From: Lachnospiraceae bacterium
Lineage (GTDB): Bacteria > Bacillota > Clostridia > Lachnospirales > Lachnospiraceae
Direction: 5' to 3'
Length of the DNA stretch: 64,000 nucleotides
NCBI GenBank assembly: GCA_024684055.1
Contig: JAIKXN010000239.1
Span: 1-64,000 of the forward strand
The translations under genes and the position numbers were made by a program. Shown piece after piece: positions 36,627-44,511 of this stretch. The notes under the pieces were generated by a model. The model saw only the letters and a program-made list of their open reading frames with translations. It ran no database searches and was not told the origin of the DNA. How positions within the stretch are numbered: the first letter of the stretch is position 1; each line of letters opens with the position of its first letter.

Positions 36627-37877
36627 ATGAAAGATAATTCAAAATCCTTACTTGAAAAAGTCTGGGTTATTGTTAAGAAAAATATACTTGTTTCGGCAAC
36701 TTTGGTCTTTGTGGTTGTACTTATTCTTGTTTCGCTCGGACTTGTAGCGGCTACCAGAATAAGGGAAAACAAAGCAAGGCAGCGTGCATACGATGCTTTG
36801 TCTGATGAAGAGAAAGCACTTCTTGCTCAGGATTTTACACTTGCAAAAGATGCATACGATTTTGTTAACGAGGCAATGACAAAATATCTTAACGCTCTTG
36901 CCGAAAACGATCAGGAATATTTGAAAAGCTGTCTGTCGGATGTTAATTCCAATGAACTTGATAACATAGCGGTTAAAAGCAAATACATTGATTATTACGA
37001 TAATATTGTCTGCTATACCCAGCAGGGCTACGCCGATGAATCATTCTATGTGTATACAACATACGATCTGCATATCGTTGGCATAGAGACTTCGGTTCCT
37101 GCCGTTATCGGTATTTATTATGCAAAAGATGCAGAAGGCGAATATAAGATTTACAAGAAAAACTACATGAGCAACGAAGTTCTTGAGAATTTCTATATCG
37201 CTTACATGCAGCAGGATGTTCAGGATATTTATAACCAGATTTCACTTTCTTATAACGAAACACTTGAATCCGACGAAAAGCTTTCCGATTTCATTCTTTC
37301 GTATCATGAAATCGTAAACGAGGATATGGTTGCACTTAACGAAGAAAGAGAAAGAATAAGTGCGGAAGAAGATACGGGCACAGAGCCTGCAGGCCCCGTA
37401 AGACAGAATGTAAAAGCGCTTACATCAGTTAATGTCAGATCATCTGATTCCGAAACAGCCGAAAGACTCGGCACGGTAAGCGAAGGAACCGTGATCGTAC
37501 GAGTTGAAGAAAAACTTAACGGCTGGTCAAAGGTTGAATACGAGGGTAAAGAAGCATATATCAAATCCCAGTATCTTCAGGTTGTCGATGAGAACGGAAA
37601 CGTGGTTGAAACAACTCCCGATACGGATAATAACAATAACGGTACGGATACAACTACTACAACAACCGCAACCGGAAATAACAATGACAATGAAACAAAA
37701 TACGTTACAGCGATAGATAATGTAAATATCAGAGCCGAAGCGGATATAGATTCTGAAAGAGTCGGATTTGCTTATAACGGTGACAAGCTTGAATTTGTCG
37801 AGAAACTGTCCAACGGATGGACTAAGATTAAATATAACGGCAAAGATGCTTATGTCAAGACTGACTATGTACAATAA
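36627..37877 (+). CDS. Membrane-anchored protein with two SH3b domains
   Basis: 416 residues. A transmembrane segment (about 17-41), an alpha/beta external region (about 60-230), then two bacterial SH3 domains, each with NVxxRxxxDxxxERxG (VNVRSSDSETAERLG, VNIRAEADIDSERVG) and a WxKxxYxGKxAY tail. A Thr/Asn-rich linker with simple AC-rich sequence joins them. Such SH3b pairs usually bind peptidoglycan. The start at 36627 has GGGAG upstream; longer frames run back into the tRNA and are rejected. Confidence 0.88.
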   Translation: MKDNSKSLLEKVWVIVKKNILVSATLVFVVVLILVSLGLVAATRIRENKARQRAYDALSDEEKALLAQDFTLAKDAYDFVNEAMTKYLNALAENDQEYLKSCLSDVNSNELDNIAVKSKYIDYYDNIVCYTQQGYADESFYVYTTYDLHIVGIETSVPAVIGIYYAKDAEGEYKIYKKNYMSNEVLENFYIAYMQQDVQDIYNQISLSYNETLESDEKLSDFILSYHEIVNEDMVALNEERERISAEEDTGTEPAGPVRQNVKALTSVNVRSSDSETAERLGTVSEGTVIVRVEEKLNGWSKVEYEGKEAYIKSQYLQVVDENGNVVETTPDTDNNNNGTDTTTTTTATGNNNDNETKYVTAIDNVNIRAEADIDSERVGFAYNGDKLEFVEKLSNGWTKIKYNGKDAYVKTDYVQ

Positions 37878-37886
37878 AAATTTCCG

Positions 37887-37925
37887 TAGTGCATAATCCT
37901 TTAACGGTTATGCACTATATTTTTA
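37887..37925 (+). terminator. Terminator after the double-SH3 gene
   Basis: A 10-bp perfect stem (TAGTGCATAA / TTATGCACTA) with an 11-base loop is followed by TATTTTT. Confidence 0.85.
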
Positions 37926-37942
37926 CTTACAGGTGATTCACG

Positions 37943-38662
37943 ATGAAAGAAAGCAGGATTAACAAATATATAGCGCTTTGCGGGATATGTTCAAGAAGAG
38001 AAGCGGACGATCTCATTGTTGCGGGGAGAGTCATGATTAACGGCGATAAAGCTGAGCTCGGAAGCAAAGTTAACGAAGGAGACATTGTCACTCTTGACGG
38101 CAAGGAAGTCAAACCAGAAGAGAAAAAAGTTGTTGCTTACTATAAGCCCGTAGGAGTAACCGTTACCGAGGCCGATGTTCATGCCAATATAACATTAAGC
38201 GAAGCTTTCCATTATCCGACCAGACTCACGTATGCGGGAAGACTTGATGAGGAATCCGAAGGCCTTTTGATAATGACTAATGACGGAGACCTTATCCACT
38301 GCATGATGGGCGGTTCTAACAATCATGAAAAAGAATATATTGTCGAAGTTGACAGAGACATAGATCCGATGATTTTTGACAGGATGCGCAAAGGTATTTA
38401 TCTTTTCGATCTTAAAGTCGAAACGAAGCCCTGCAAAGTAGAGCCTGTTGATTCGAAAACATTTAAGATCACGCTCACACAGGGCCTTAACAGGCAGATA
38501 AGACGCATGTGTTTCGAATGCGGACTTGATGTGATCAAACTTAAACGTATCAGGGTATGCAATATATTTCTCGGAGATCTTAAGCCTTCGGAATACAGGG
38601 AAATTGAAGGCGAAGAACTGAAGGAATTGTATGATACAGTTTTTAAATCACCGGAGAACTGA
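37943..38662 (+). CDS. RsuA/RluB-type rRNA pseudouridine synthase
   Basis: 239 residues. An N-terminal S4 RNA-binding domain (RINKYIALCGICSRREADDLI) is followed by the synthase core. The catalytic Asp is in AGRLDEESEGLLIMTNDG, and QGLNRQIRRMCFECGLDVIKLKRIRV follows. It probably modifies 16S or 23S rRNA; the exact site cannot be read from sequence. AGGTGA lies before the ATG. ligA begins four bases after the stop. Confidence 0.93.
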   Translation: MKESRINKYIALCGICSRREADDLIVAGRVMINGDKAELGSKVNEGDIVTLDGKEVKPEEKKVVAYYKPVGVTVTEADVHANITLSEAFHYPTRLTYAGRLDEESEGLLIMTNDGDLIHCMMGGSNNHEKEYIVEVDRDIDPMIFDRMRKGIYLFDLKVETKPCKVEPVDSKTFKITLTQGLNRQIRRMCFECGLDVIKLKRIRVCNIFLGDLKPSEYREIEGEELKELYDTVFKSPEN

Positions 38663-38665
38663 TTT

Positions 38666-40618
38666 ATGACCGATCTTGAAAGAATAAAAGATTTATGTGA
38701 TAAACTGAATAAAGCAAGCGAAGCTTATTATGCAAAAGATGAAGAGATCATGTCGAATTTCGAATATGATGCTCTATATGACGAACTTGTAAAACTTGAA
38801 GAAGAAACAGGAATTGTTCTGTCTGATTCGCCCACGAGGAAAGTCGGATACGAGCCTGTTTCGTTTCTTCCGAAATATACGCATGCTTCACCGATGCTTT
38901 CTTTATCGAAGACCAAGGACAGGGAAGAACTTAAAGCATGGCTTAAGGATAAAAAAGGACTTCTTTCCTGGAAACTTGACGGCCTGACTGTCGTTCTTAC
39001 TTACGATAACGGAAAACTTACGAATGCAGTAACCAGAGGAAACGGGGAAGTGGGAGAAGTTATTACGCAGAACGCTGAATGCTTCAAGAATCTTCCTGTC
39101 GGCATTTCATATAAAGGGCATCTTGTGATCCGAGGCGAGGCTGTTATTTCGTATTCCGATTTCAAGAATATAAACGAGAGGATCGAAAATCCGGATGAGC
39201 AGTACAAGAATCCAAGAAACCTCTGCTCAGGTTCAGTCAGACAGCTCGATCCCAAAGTAACGGCATCCAGAAATGTCTGCTTCTATGCTTTTTCGCTTGT
39301 AGAAGCATCTGACGTCGATTTTGAGAATTCAAGACTTAATCAGATGAAATATCTTGCGTCTCTCGGATTTGAATGTGTTGAAGAGATAATGGTTGATTCG
39401 GAAAACATTCTCGAGACAATAGAACTATATTCCGAAAAGATAAAGGAATTCGACATACCGTCTGACGGTCTCGTGCTTATGTATGATGACATTGCTTACG
39501 GCGAGTCGCTTGGAAATACCGCAAAAGCACCGAGAAGCGCTATAGCTTTTAAATGGCAGGACGAACAGGCCAAAACCGTTCTTCGTAAAATAGAGTGGAG
39601 TCCTTCGCGTACCGGCCTTATCAATCCGGTTGCGATTTTTGACACCGTTGACCTTGAGGGTACGAATGTATCGAGAGCAAGCGTTCATAATTTATCTGTA
39701 ATGCGATCCCTTAAACTCGGTATCGGAGACGAGATTCTTGTTTACAAGGCAAACATGATTATTCCGCAGATTTCCGAAAATCTGACGAAAAGCGATAATA
39801 TTGAAATACCTAAAATATGTCCCGCATGTTCGAATCCTCTCGTTATTGAATCGACGGACGGAACCGATGTTTTGATGTGCAAAAATGAATTATGTCCCGT
39901 TAAACAGACCAAGGGACTTACTCTTTTTGCATCAAGAAATGCTTTTAACATAGACGGAGTTTCCGAAGAGACCATTGTTAAGTTTATTGAAAAAGGCTTT
40001 ATAAAAGAGTTTGCCGATTTCTTTAAACTCGACAGATTCATGTATGATATCGTCAATATGGAAGGCTTCGGACAAAAATCTTATGATAATATAATCGCAT
40101 CCTGCGAGAAGGCAAAGAAGGTTACGCTTCCAAGACTCATTTATGCTCTCGGAATCGATAATGTCGGACTTGCAAATGCGAAACTTATCGCATCTTTCTA
40201 TGATTATGATTTTGATAAAATAAGAAATGCATCGGTTGACGAACTTTCAACCATCGATCAGGTCGGAGAAGTTATTGCAACATCGGTGTATGATTATTTC
40301 AGAAACGAAGCGAGAAGAAAAGAAATCGATAACCTTCTTGAGTTTGTTGAAATTGAAGTTCCCGTCAATGACAACGAACAGGATCTAAAAGGCAAAACTT
40401 TTGTTATTACCGGATCTCTGAACAGATTCGAAAACAGAGATGCTTTAAAGGAAATCATTGAAAGCAGAGGCGGAAAAGTTGCAGGAAGTGTTTCCGCAAA
40501 AACGGAAGCCCTCATAAACAATGATGTGAATTCCGCATCGGGAAAGAATAAAAAAGCCAAAGACCTCGGAATAAGGATTATTTCCGAAGAAGATTTTCTG
40601 AGTGAATACAATATATAA
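38666..40618 (+). CDS. ligA: NAD-dependent DNA ligase
   Basis: 650 residues. It seals nicks during replication and repair. The order is Ia domain (YYAKDEEIMSNFEYDALYDEL), nucleotidyltransferase with active-site Lys in WKLDGLTVVL, OB fold, a four-Cys zinc finger (CPAC..CKNELCPVK), helix-hairpin-helix repeats and a C-terminal BRCT domain (LKGKTFVITGSLNRFENRDAL). The length is near the usual 660-670. GGAG of the upstream gene's end serves as its ribosome binding site. Confidence 0.96.
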   Translation: MTDLERIKDLCDKLNKASEAYYAKDEEIMSNFEYDALYDELVKLEEETGIVLSDSPTRKVGYEPVSFLPKYTHASPMLSLSKTKDREELKAWLKDKKGLLSWKLDGLTVVLTYDNGKLTNAVTRGNGEVGEVITQNAECFKNLPVGISYKGHLVIRGEAVISYSDFKNINERIENPDEQYKNPRNLCSGSVRQLDPKVTASRNVCFYAFSLVEASDVDFENSRLNQMKYLASLGFECVEEIMVDSENILETIELYSEKIKEFDIPSDGLVLMYDDIAYGESLGNTAKAPRSAIAFKWQDEQAKTVLRKIEWSPSRTGLINPVAIFDTVDLEGTNVSRASVHNLSVMRSLKLGIGDEILVYKANMIIPQISENLTKSDNIEIPKICPACSNPLVIESTDGTDVLMCKNELCPVKQTKGLTLFASRNAFNIDGVSEETIVKFIEKGFIKEFADFFKLDRFMYDIVNMEGFGQKSYDNIIASCEKAKKVTLPRLIYALGIDNVGLANAKLIASFYDYDFDKIRNASVDELSTIDQVGEVIATSVYDYFRNEARRKEIDNLLEFVEIEVPVNDNEQDLKGKTFVITGSLNRFENRDALKEIIESRGGKVAGSVSAKTEALINNDVNSASGKNKKAKDLGIRIISEEDFLSEYNI

Positions 40619-40639
40619 AAAATAAGATTGGAGAATGCT

Positions 40640-41566
40640 ATGCCTATCAGAATTCAGAGCGATCTGCCCGCCAAAGAAAAACTCGAAAATGAGAATATTT
40701 TTGTGATGGATGAGACTAGAGCGATGCATCAGGATATAAGACCTTTAAAGGTTGCGATATTAAACGTTATGCCTCTTAAAGAAGAAACGGAGCTGCAGCT
40801 TCTCAGGGTCCTTTCAAATACGCCTCTTCAGATCGATGTCACATTTTTAAATGTAAAAACACATATTTCGCAGAATACATCCGCAAGTCATCTTAATAAA
40901 TTTTATTCTTTTTATGATGACATAAAGAATATGAAATTCGACGGCCTCATCATTACCGGTGCGCCTGTTGAACAGCTTCCTTTCGAAGATGTTGATTACT
41001 GGGATGAACTTTGCGACATATTTGAGTGGTCCAAGAAAAACGTTACCAGTACGCTTCACATCTGCTGGGGCGCTCAGGCGGGACTTTACTATCATTTCGG
41101 ATTGCAGAAAAAAGATCTTAAAGAAAAGATTTCCGGTATTTACAAACACAGGGTTAAGAACAGAAAAGAGCCGCTTGTAAGAGGCTTTGACGATGAGTTT
41201 TATGCGCCTCATTCAAGATATACCGAAGTTGCTTTGGAAGACGTCGAAAACTGCGACAAACTCAAGATTCTTGCGGTTTCGGAAGAAGCAGGTGTATTTA
41301 TCTGCATGAGCGAAGGCGGAAAACAGGTATTTGTAACCGGTCATCCCGAATATGACAGATTTACTCTCGACAGTGAATACAAGAGAGATATTAACAAAGG
41401 CCTTAATCCCAAGATGCCGGTAAATTATTATCCCGACGACAATCCCGAAAACAGACCTCTGCTTCAGTGGAGAAGCCACAGCATCAATCTTTACAGCAAC
41501 TGGCTTAATTACTACGTATATCAGACAACGCCCTATGATGTTGAAAACATCGGTTCGGATATATAG
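40640..41566 (+). CDS. metA: Homoserine O-acyltransferase MetA, predicted acetyl type
   Basis: 308 residues. MetA activates homoserine for methionine synthesis. The catalytic Cys is in [16 protein letters not shown], the catalytic His in [10 protein letters not shown], and APHSRYTE is conserved. In the loop GAPVEQLPF, Glu occupies the position of E. coli Gly111 (GAPLGLV); Glu there is linked to acetyl-CoA use, so an O-acetyltransferase is predicted. The ATG at 40640 has GGAG upstream; an in-frame TTG at 40628 is part of that site. Confidence 0.95.
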   Translation: MPIRIQSDLPAKEKLENENIFVMDETRAMHQDIRPLKVAILNVMPLKEETELQLLRVLSNTPLQIDVTFLNVKTHISQNTSASHLNKFYSFYDDIKNMKFDGLIITGAPVEQLPFEDVDYWDELCDIFEWSKKNVTSTLHICWGAQAGLYYHFGLQKKDLKEKISGIYKHRVKNRKEPLVRGFDDEFYAPHSRYTEVALEDVENCDKLKILAVSEEAGVFICMSEGGKQVFVTGHPEYDRFTLDSEYKRDINKGLNPKMPVNYYPDDNPENRPLLQWRSHSINLYSNWLNYYVYQTTPYDVENIGSDI

Positions 41567-41625
41567 GAGTTCATACATTTTTAATAAAATTATGTTTTAA
41601 TGACTTAGGTTCGGAGGAAAACAAA

Positions 41626-42063
41626 ATGACTGTAGAAAAACTTCAAAAAGATATGATGGAAGCCATGAAGGCTAAAGATAAGGCAAGAAAAGATTCGATC
41701 GCCGCACTTTATTCCGCAGCAAAGAAGGCAGGAATTGATGCGGGATGCAGAGAAGACATTCCCGAAGACATGGTTGATGCCGCGATTATGAAAGAATTAA
41801 AGAGCATTAAGGAGCAGATCGAAACCTGTCCAAAAGACAGAACAGAACTTCTTGAAGAATATAATGCAAGACTTAAAGTATTTGAAGAATATGCTCCCAA
41901 ACTTATGAGTGCAGAAGAAGTTGAAGCTTTCCTTAAAGACAAATTTGCTTCCGTAATCGAAAGCAAAAACAAAGGCATGATCATGAAAGAAGTTATGCCC
42001 GTTCTCAAAGGAAAAGCAGACGGCAAGGTTATCAATGAAGTAGTTGCTTCACTTTGCAAGTAA
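41626..42063 (+). CDS. yqeY: GatB/YqeY family protein
   Basis: 145 residues, the typical YqeY length. The N-terminal MKAKDKARKDSIAALYSA and C-terminal ...MKEVMPVLKGKADGKVINEVV match the family, which shares a tRNA-binding tail domain with GatB. The precise role is unsettled. GGAGG lies before the ATG. Confidence 0.93.
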   Translation: MTVEKLQKDMMEAMKAKDKARKDSIAALYSAAKKAGIDAGCREDIPEDMVDAAIMKELKSIKEQIETCPKDRTELLEEYNARLKVFEEYAPKLMSAEEVEAFLKDKFASVIESKNKGMIMKEVMPVLKGKADGKVINEVVASLCK

Positions 42064-42085
42064 TTTTATGAAACGGTAGAAAAAT

Positions 42086-43027
42086 ATGACTTGGTTTAAC
42101 AAAATGGAAAGAAAATTCGGCAGGTATGCCATCAGCAATTTGCCGCTTTTTATAGTAATCTGCTACGGATTCGGTTTTTTGATGAATGCGTTTAAGCCTG
42201 AATGGATTTATTTTATTTCACTTAATCCGCACGCAATCCTTCACGGGCAGGTATGGAGACTTTTTTCGTGGGTTCTTGTTCCGGAAGGATCGATGAACAT
42301 AATATTTGTTTGTATTTACCTGTTCTTTTACTATTCGATAGGACGAAATCTGGAAGTGACGTGGGGAAAGTTTGCATTTAATTTCTTCTTCTTTTCGGGT
42401 ATTATCCTTACCGTTCTGGGATCATTCGTTCTTTACGGATATTTTGAAATATTAAATCCTGCATATGTTTCGCGTTATGAAGCGATATATCGAAGCATGA
42501 TAGGGTATGAATGCACCAAAGCCATGGGAGGTTCATGGTTTTACAATTATATGGCCCTTAACTTCGGAACATATTATCTGAACCTTTCCATATTCCTTGC
42601 TTATGCTATAACATATCCGAACATGAGAGTGCTTTTCATGTTTATCATACCAATCAAAGTTAAAGTGCTCGGAATCATTTATGTTATTTTCCTTGTATTT
42701 ACCATTGCACTTTCATTTGCGTCGGGTGATGTTTCAAACGGTATCATTTCCCTTGTTTCCATCGGAAGTTCGCTGCTTAATGTTCTCATTTTTTATCTTA
42801 TTCTCAGAAGCGGAAAGAGGCGTTTTAAGGAGATTAAGAGACAGAAGGAATTCAAGAAAAAGATCAAAGAGGCTGAACAGCCTGTATCAAGTATAAGACA
42901 TAAGTGTGCGGTCTGCGGACGTACGGATGTTTCAAATCCCGAACTTACATTCAGATACTGCTCCAAATGTAACGGCAACTACGAATACTGCAATGAGCAT
43001 CTTTTTACGCACAAACATATTGAATAG
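42086..43027 (+). CDS. Rhomboid-like membrane protein with C-terminal zinc motif
   Basis: 313 residues with about six hydrophobic segments. The region HGQVWRLFSWVLVPEGSMNIIFVCIY followed by IGRNLEVTWGKFAFNFF has the rhythm of rhomboid proteases, but the catalytic GxSG Ser and His are not seen, so it looks like a pseudoprotease. After a basic segment, the tail carries CAVCG, CSKC, C and H residues (CAVCGRTD, YCSKCNGNYEYCNEHLFTHKH), likely binding one or two zinc ions in the cytoplasm. Function unknown. Confidence 0.72.
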   Translation: MTWFNKMERKFGRYAISNLPLFIVICYGFGFLMNAFKPEWIYFISLNPHAILHGQVWRLFSWVLVPEGSMNIIFVCIYLFFYYSIGRNLEVTWGKFAFNFFFFSGIILTVLGSFVLYGYFEILNPAYVSRYEAIYRSMIGYECTKAMGGSWFYNYMALNFGTYYLNLSIFLAYAITYPNMRVLFMFIIPIKVKVLGIIYVIFLVFTIALSFASGDVSNGIISLVSIGSSLLNVLIFYLILRSGKRRFKEIKRQKEFKKKIKEAEQPVSSIRHKCAVCGRTDVSNPELTFRYCSKCNGNYEYCNEHLFTHKHIE

Positions 43028-43048
43028 TTTTCATTTCAGAGGTAATAA

Positions 43049-43783
43049 ATGGACGAGAAAAAGCAATTCATTGCTCAGATGGATAAACTCATCAAAAAAG
43101 GCAGAGAGAATAACAACTGTGTTTCCAAAGCCGAAGTTGATGAATATTTTAAGGATATCGATTTAAACGAAGAGAAGAAACAGCTTATCTACAATTTCCT
43201 TTATGACGCCAAGATAGGAGTTGATGAGCCTTTTGATTTAGACGAAATTCTTGGCGAGGAAGATACCGATTTTCTGCAGATGTATATCGATGAACTTGAA
43301 AGCATCAAAAAATCAACGCAGAAAGAAAAATATGAAATTCTTAAAGGTTTCGTTTCCGGAGATTCTTCTTTAAAAGACAGACTTATTGAAAGTTATCTCT
43401 GGGATGTTGTCGAGACTGCAAAGTTATATACCGGTTCGGGAGTTACGATCGAGGATCTGATAGGCGAGGGAAACGTTGCTCTTGCCGTTATAGTCGATTC
43501 GCTTGATTTTCAGACGGATGTAAAAGAACTCGACAGATTCATATCCGACTGTATCATGTCTGCCATGGAAGAGCTTCTTTACGAAGACAATAATGAGATT
43601 GGAAAGAGTAATACATGGGCTGAGAATGCCAACGAAGTTCTTGACAAAGCGAAAGAACTTGCTCAGACTCTCGGAAGAAACGTAAGTATTAAAGAACTCT
43701 GTTCGTTCGGCGACTTTGAGGAAGAATTCATAAGAGAAGTTCTTACGATAACCGGCGGAATAGAAATAATAGACGAAAACTGA
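43049..43783 (+). CDS. Sigma-70-like protein lacking promoter-recognition regions
   Basis: 244 residues. Residues 1-80 resemble sigma region 1.1 (KKGRENNNCVSKAEVDEYF). A middle segment (ESYLWDVVETAKLYTGSGVTIEDLIGEGNVALAVIVDSLD) closely follows sigma regions 2.1-2.2, the core-polymerase contact. Regions 2.3-2.4 and 4.2, which melt and read promoters, are not visible; the end resembles region 3. It might bind RNA polymerase without directing it to promoters. AGAGG lies before the ATG. The next gene follows after 14 bases. Confidence 0.7.
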   Translation: MDEKKQFIAQMDKLIKKGRENNNCVSKAEVDEYFKDIDLNEEKKQLIYNFLYDAKIGVDEPFDLDEILGEEDTDFLQMYIDELESIKKSTQKEKYEILKGFVSGDSSLKDRLIESYLWDVVETAKLYTGSGVTIEDLIGEGNVALAVIVDSLDFQTDVKELDRFISDCIMSAMEELLYEDNNEIGKSNTWAENANEVLDKAKELAQTLGRNVSIKELCSFGDFEEEFIREVLTITGGIEIIDEN

Positions 43784-43797
43784 TTTGGATTTTTATT

Positions 43798-44196
43798 ATG
43801 GAAATGTTAAACAGAGAATTTAAAGCTGTTGTTCAGGACATGACTCATGTGTATCTGGGAGCTCAGATGACCGTAAAAGAGATGATGTCTTATGAAGATG
43901 TGCCTTTCAAGGTTAAGGCGATTTTCAACAAGTATTTCGGCTCTCACGAACAGACGGAAATGAAAGTGTGCGATCTGATGGGAAGTGTAGATTCGTCGGA
44001 TTTCGCATACCAGGTCATAAAGCAGCTTAAGATCAAATTTAAAGTCGGAATTTATACGGTAAAAAGGAATTCGGAAGTTTACAAATCCAAAACTTTGTCT
44101 CCCGATGAATTCTATGAACTTTATGCCTCCGGCGAGAAGATCTTTGTCGAGGAAATAGTATTTAACAAACTTGCTTTGCTGGCTTTTTCGACTTGA
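43798..44196 (+). CDS. Small protein of unknown function
   Basis: 132 residues, soluble, no recognised domain. It starts MEMLNREFKAVVQDMTHVYLG and contains a mixed alpha/beta pattern with VEEIVFNKLALLAF near the end. No good ribosome binding site is seen, but it lies 14 bases after the sigma-like gene and may be coupled to it. The c-di-GMP riboswitch promoter overlaps its end. Confidence 0.6.
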   Translation: MEMLNREFKAVVQDMTHVYLGAQMTVKEMMSYEDVPFKVKAIFNKYFGSHEQTEMKVCDLMGSVDSSDFAYQVIKQLKIKFKVGIYTVKRNSEVYKSKTLSPDEFYELYASGEKIFVEEIVFNKLALLAFST

Positions 44197-44216
44197 TAGA
44201 AATGTTGTGATATAAT
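44187..44216 (+). promoter_or_regulatory. Promoter for the riboswitch transcript
   Basis: A consensus TATAAT (44211-44216) lies about 10 bases before the aptamer; the best -35 is a weak TTCGAC (44187-44192), 18 bp upstream. A second TATAAT at 44482-44487, close to the gene, could give a riboswitch-free transcript. Confidence 0.55.
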
Positions 44217-44225
44217 AAAATAATA

Positions 44226-44302
44226 TCAGGGCAAACTTTTTGAAAGAAAAGGACGCAAAGTCGTAAGCCGTAACGGAAATTGTTCCAGGTAGTTAGACTG
44301 CA
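44226..44302 (+). promoter_or_regulatory. c-di-GMP-I (GEMM) riboswitch
   Basis: The aptamer core is readable: CAGGGCAAAC, a GAAA tetraloop, GGACGCAAAG, AAGCC and AGGTAGTTAGACTGC, closely like the Vc2 aptamer. It binds cyclic di-GMP. It is followed directly by a terminator and lies about 210 bases before a c-di-GMP turnover gene, so it should gate transcription of that gene. Confidence 0.93.
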
Positions 44303-44334
44303 ATCAGATTTATCTGGTTGCTTTTTTATTTTTT
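44300..44334 (+). terminator. Riboswitch expression platform terminator
   Basis: An 8-bp stem (GCAATCAG / CTGGTTGC, one G-T pair, 44300-44321) followed by a long T tract. Its 5' arm overlaps the aptamer's 3' edge, so ligand binding could change its formation. Bases 44335-44511 hold no further recognised element except the second TATAAT. Confidence 0.85.
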
Positions 44335-44511
44335 CAAAGGTCCCTTTACGGATGATTTCGGTCGCTTTTCGGGGGTTTGCATTTATATGTTTTGTTTTTC
44401 GATTGAAAGGGATAAAGGATTATTTGAAAACAAAACTACGCGAAAGACAGCTTCCCTTGTGTTTTACGCGTATCTTTGATATAATAAAATATCATATTTT
44501 GGGGTGAAGAT

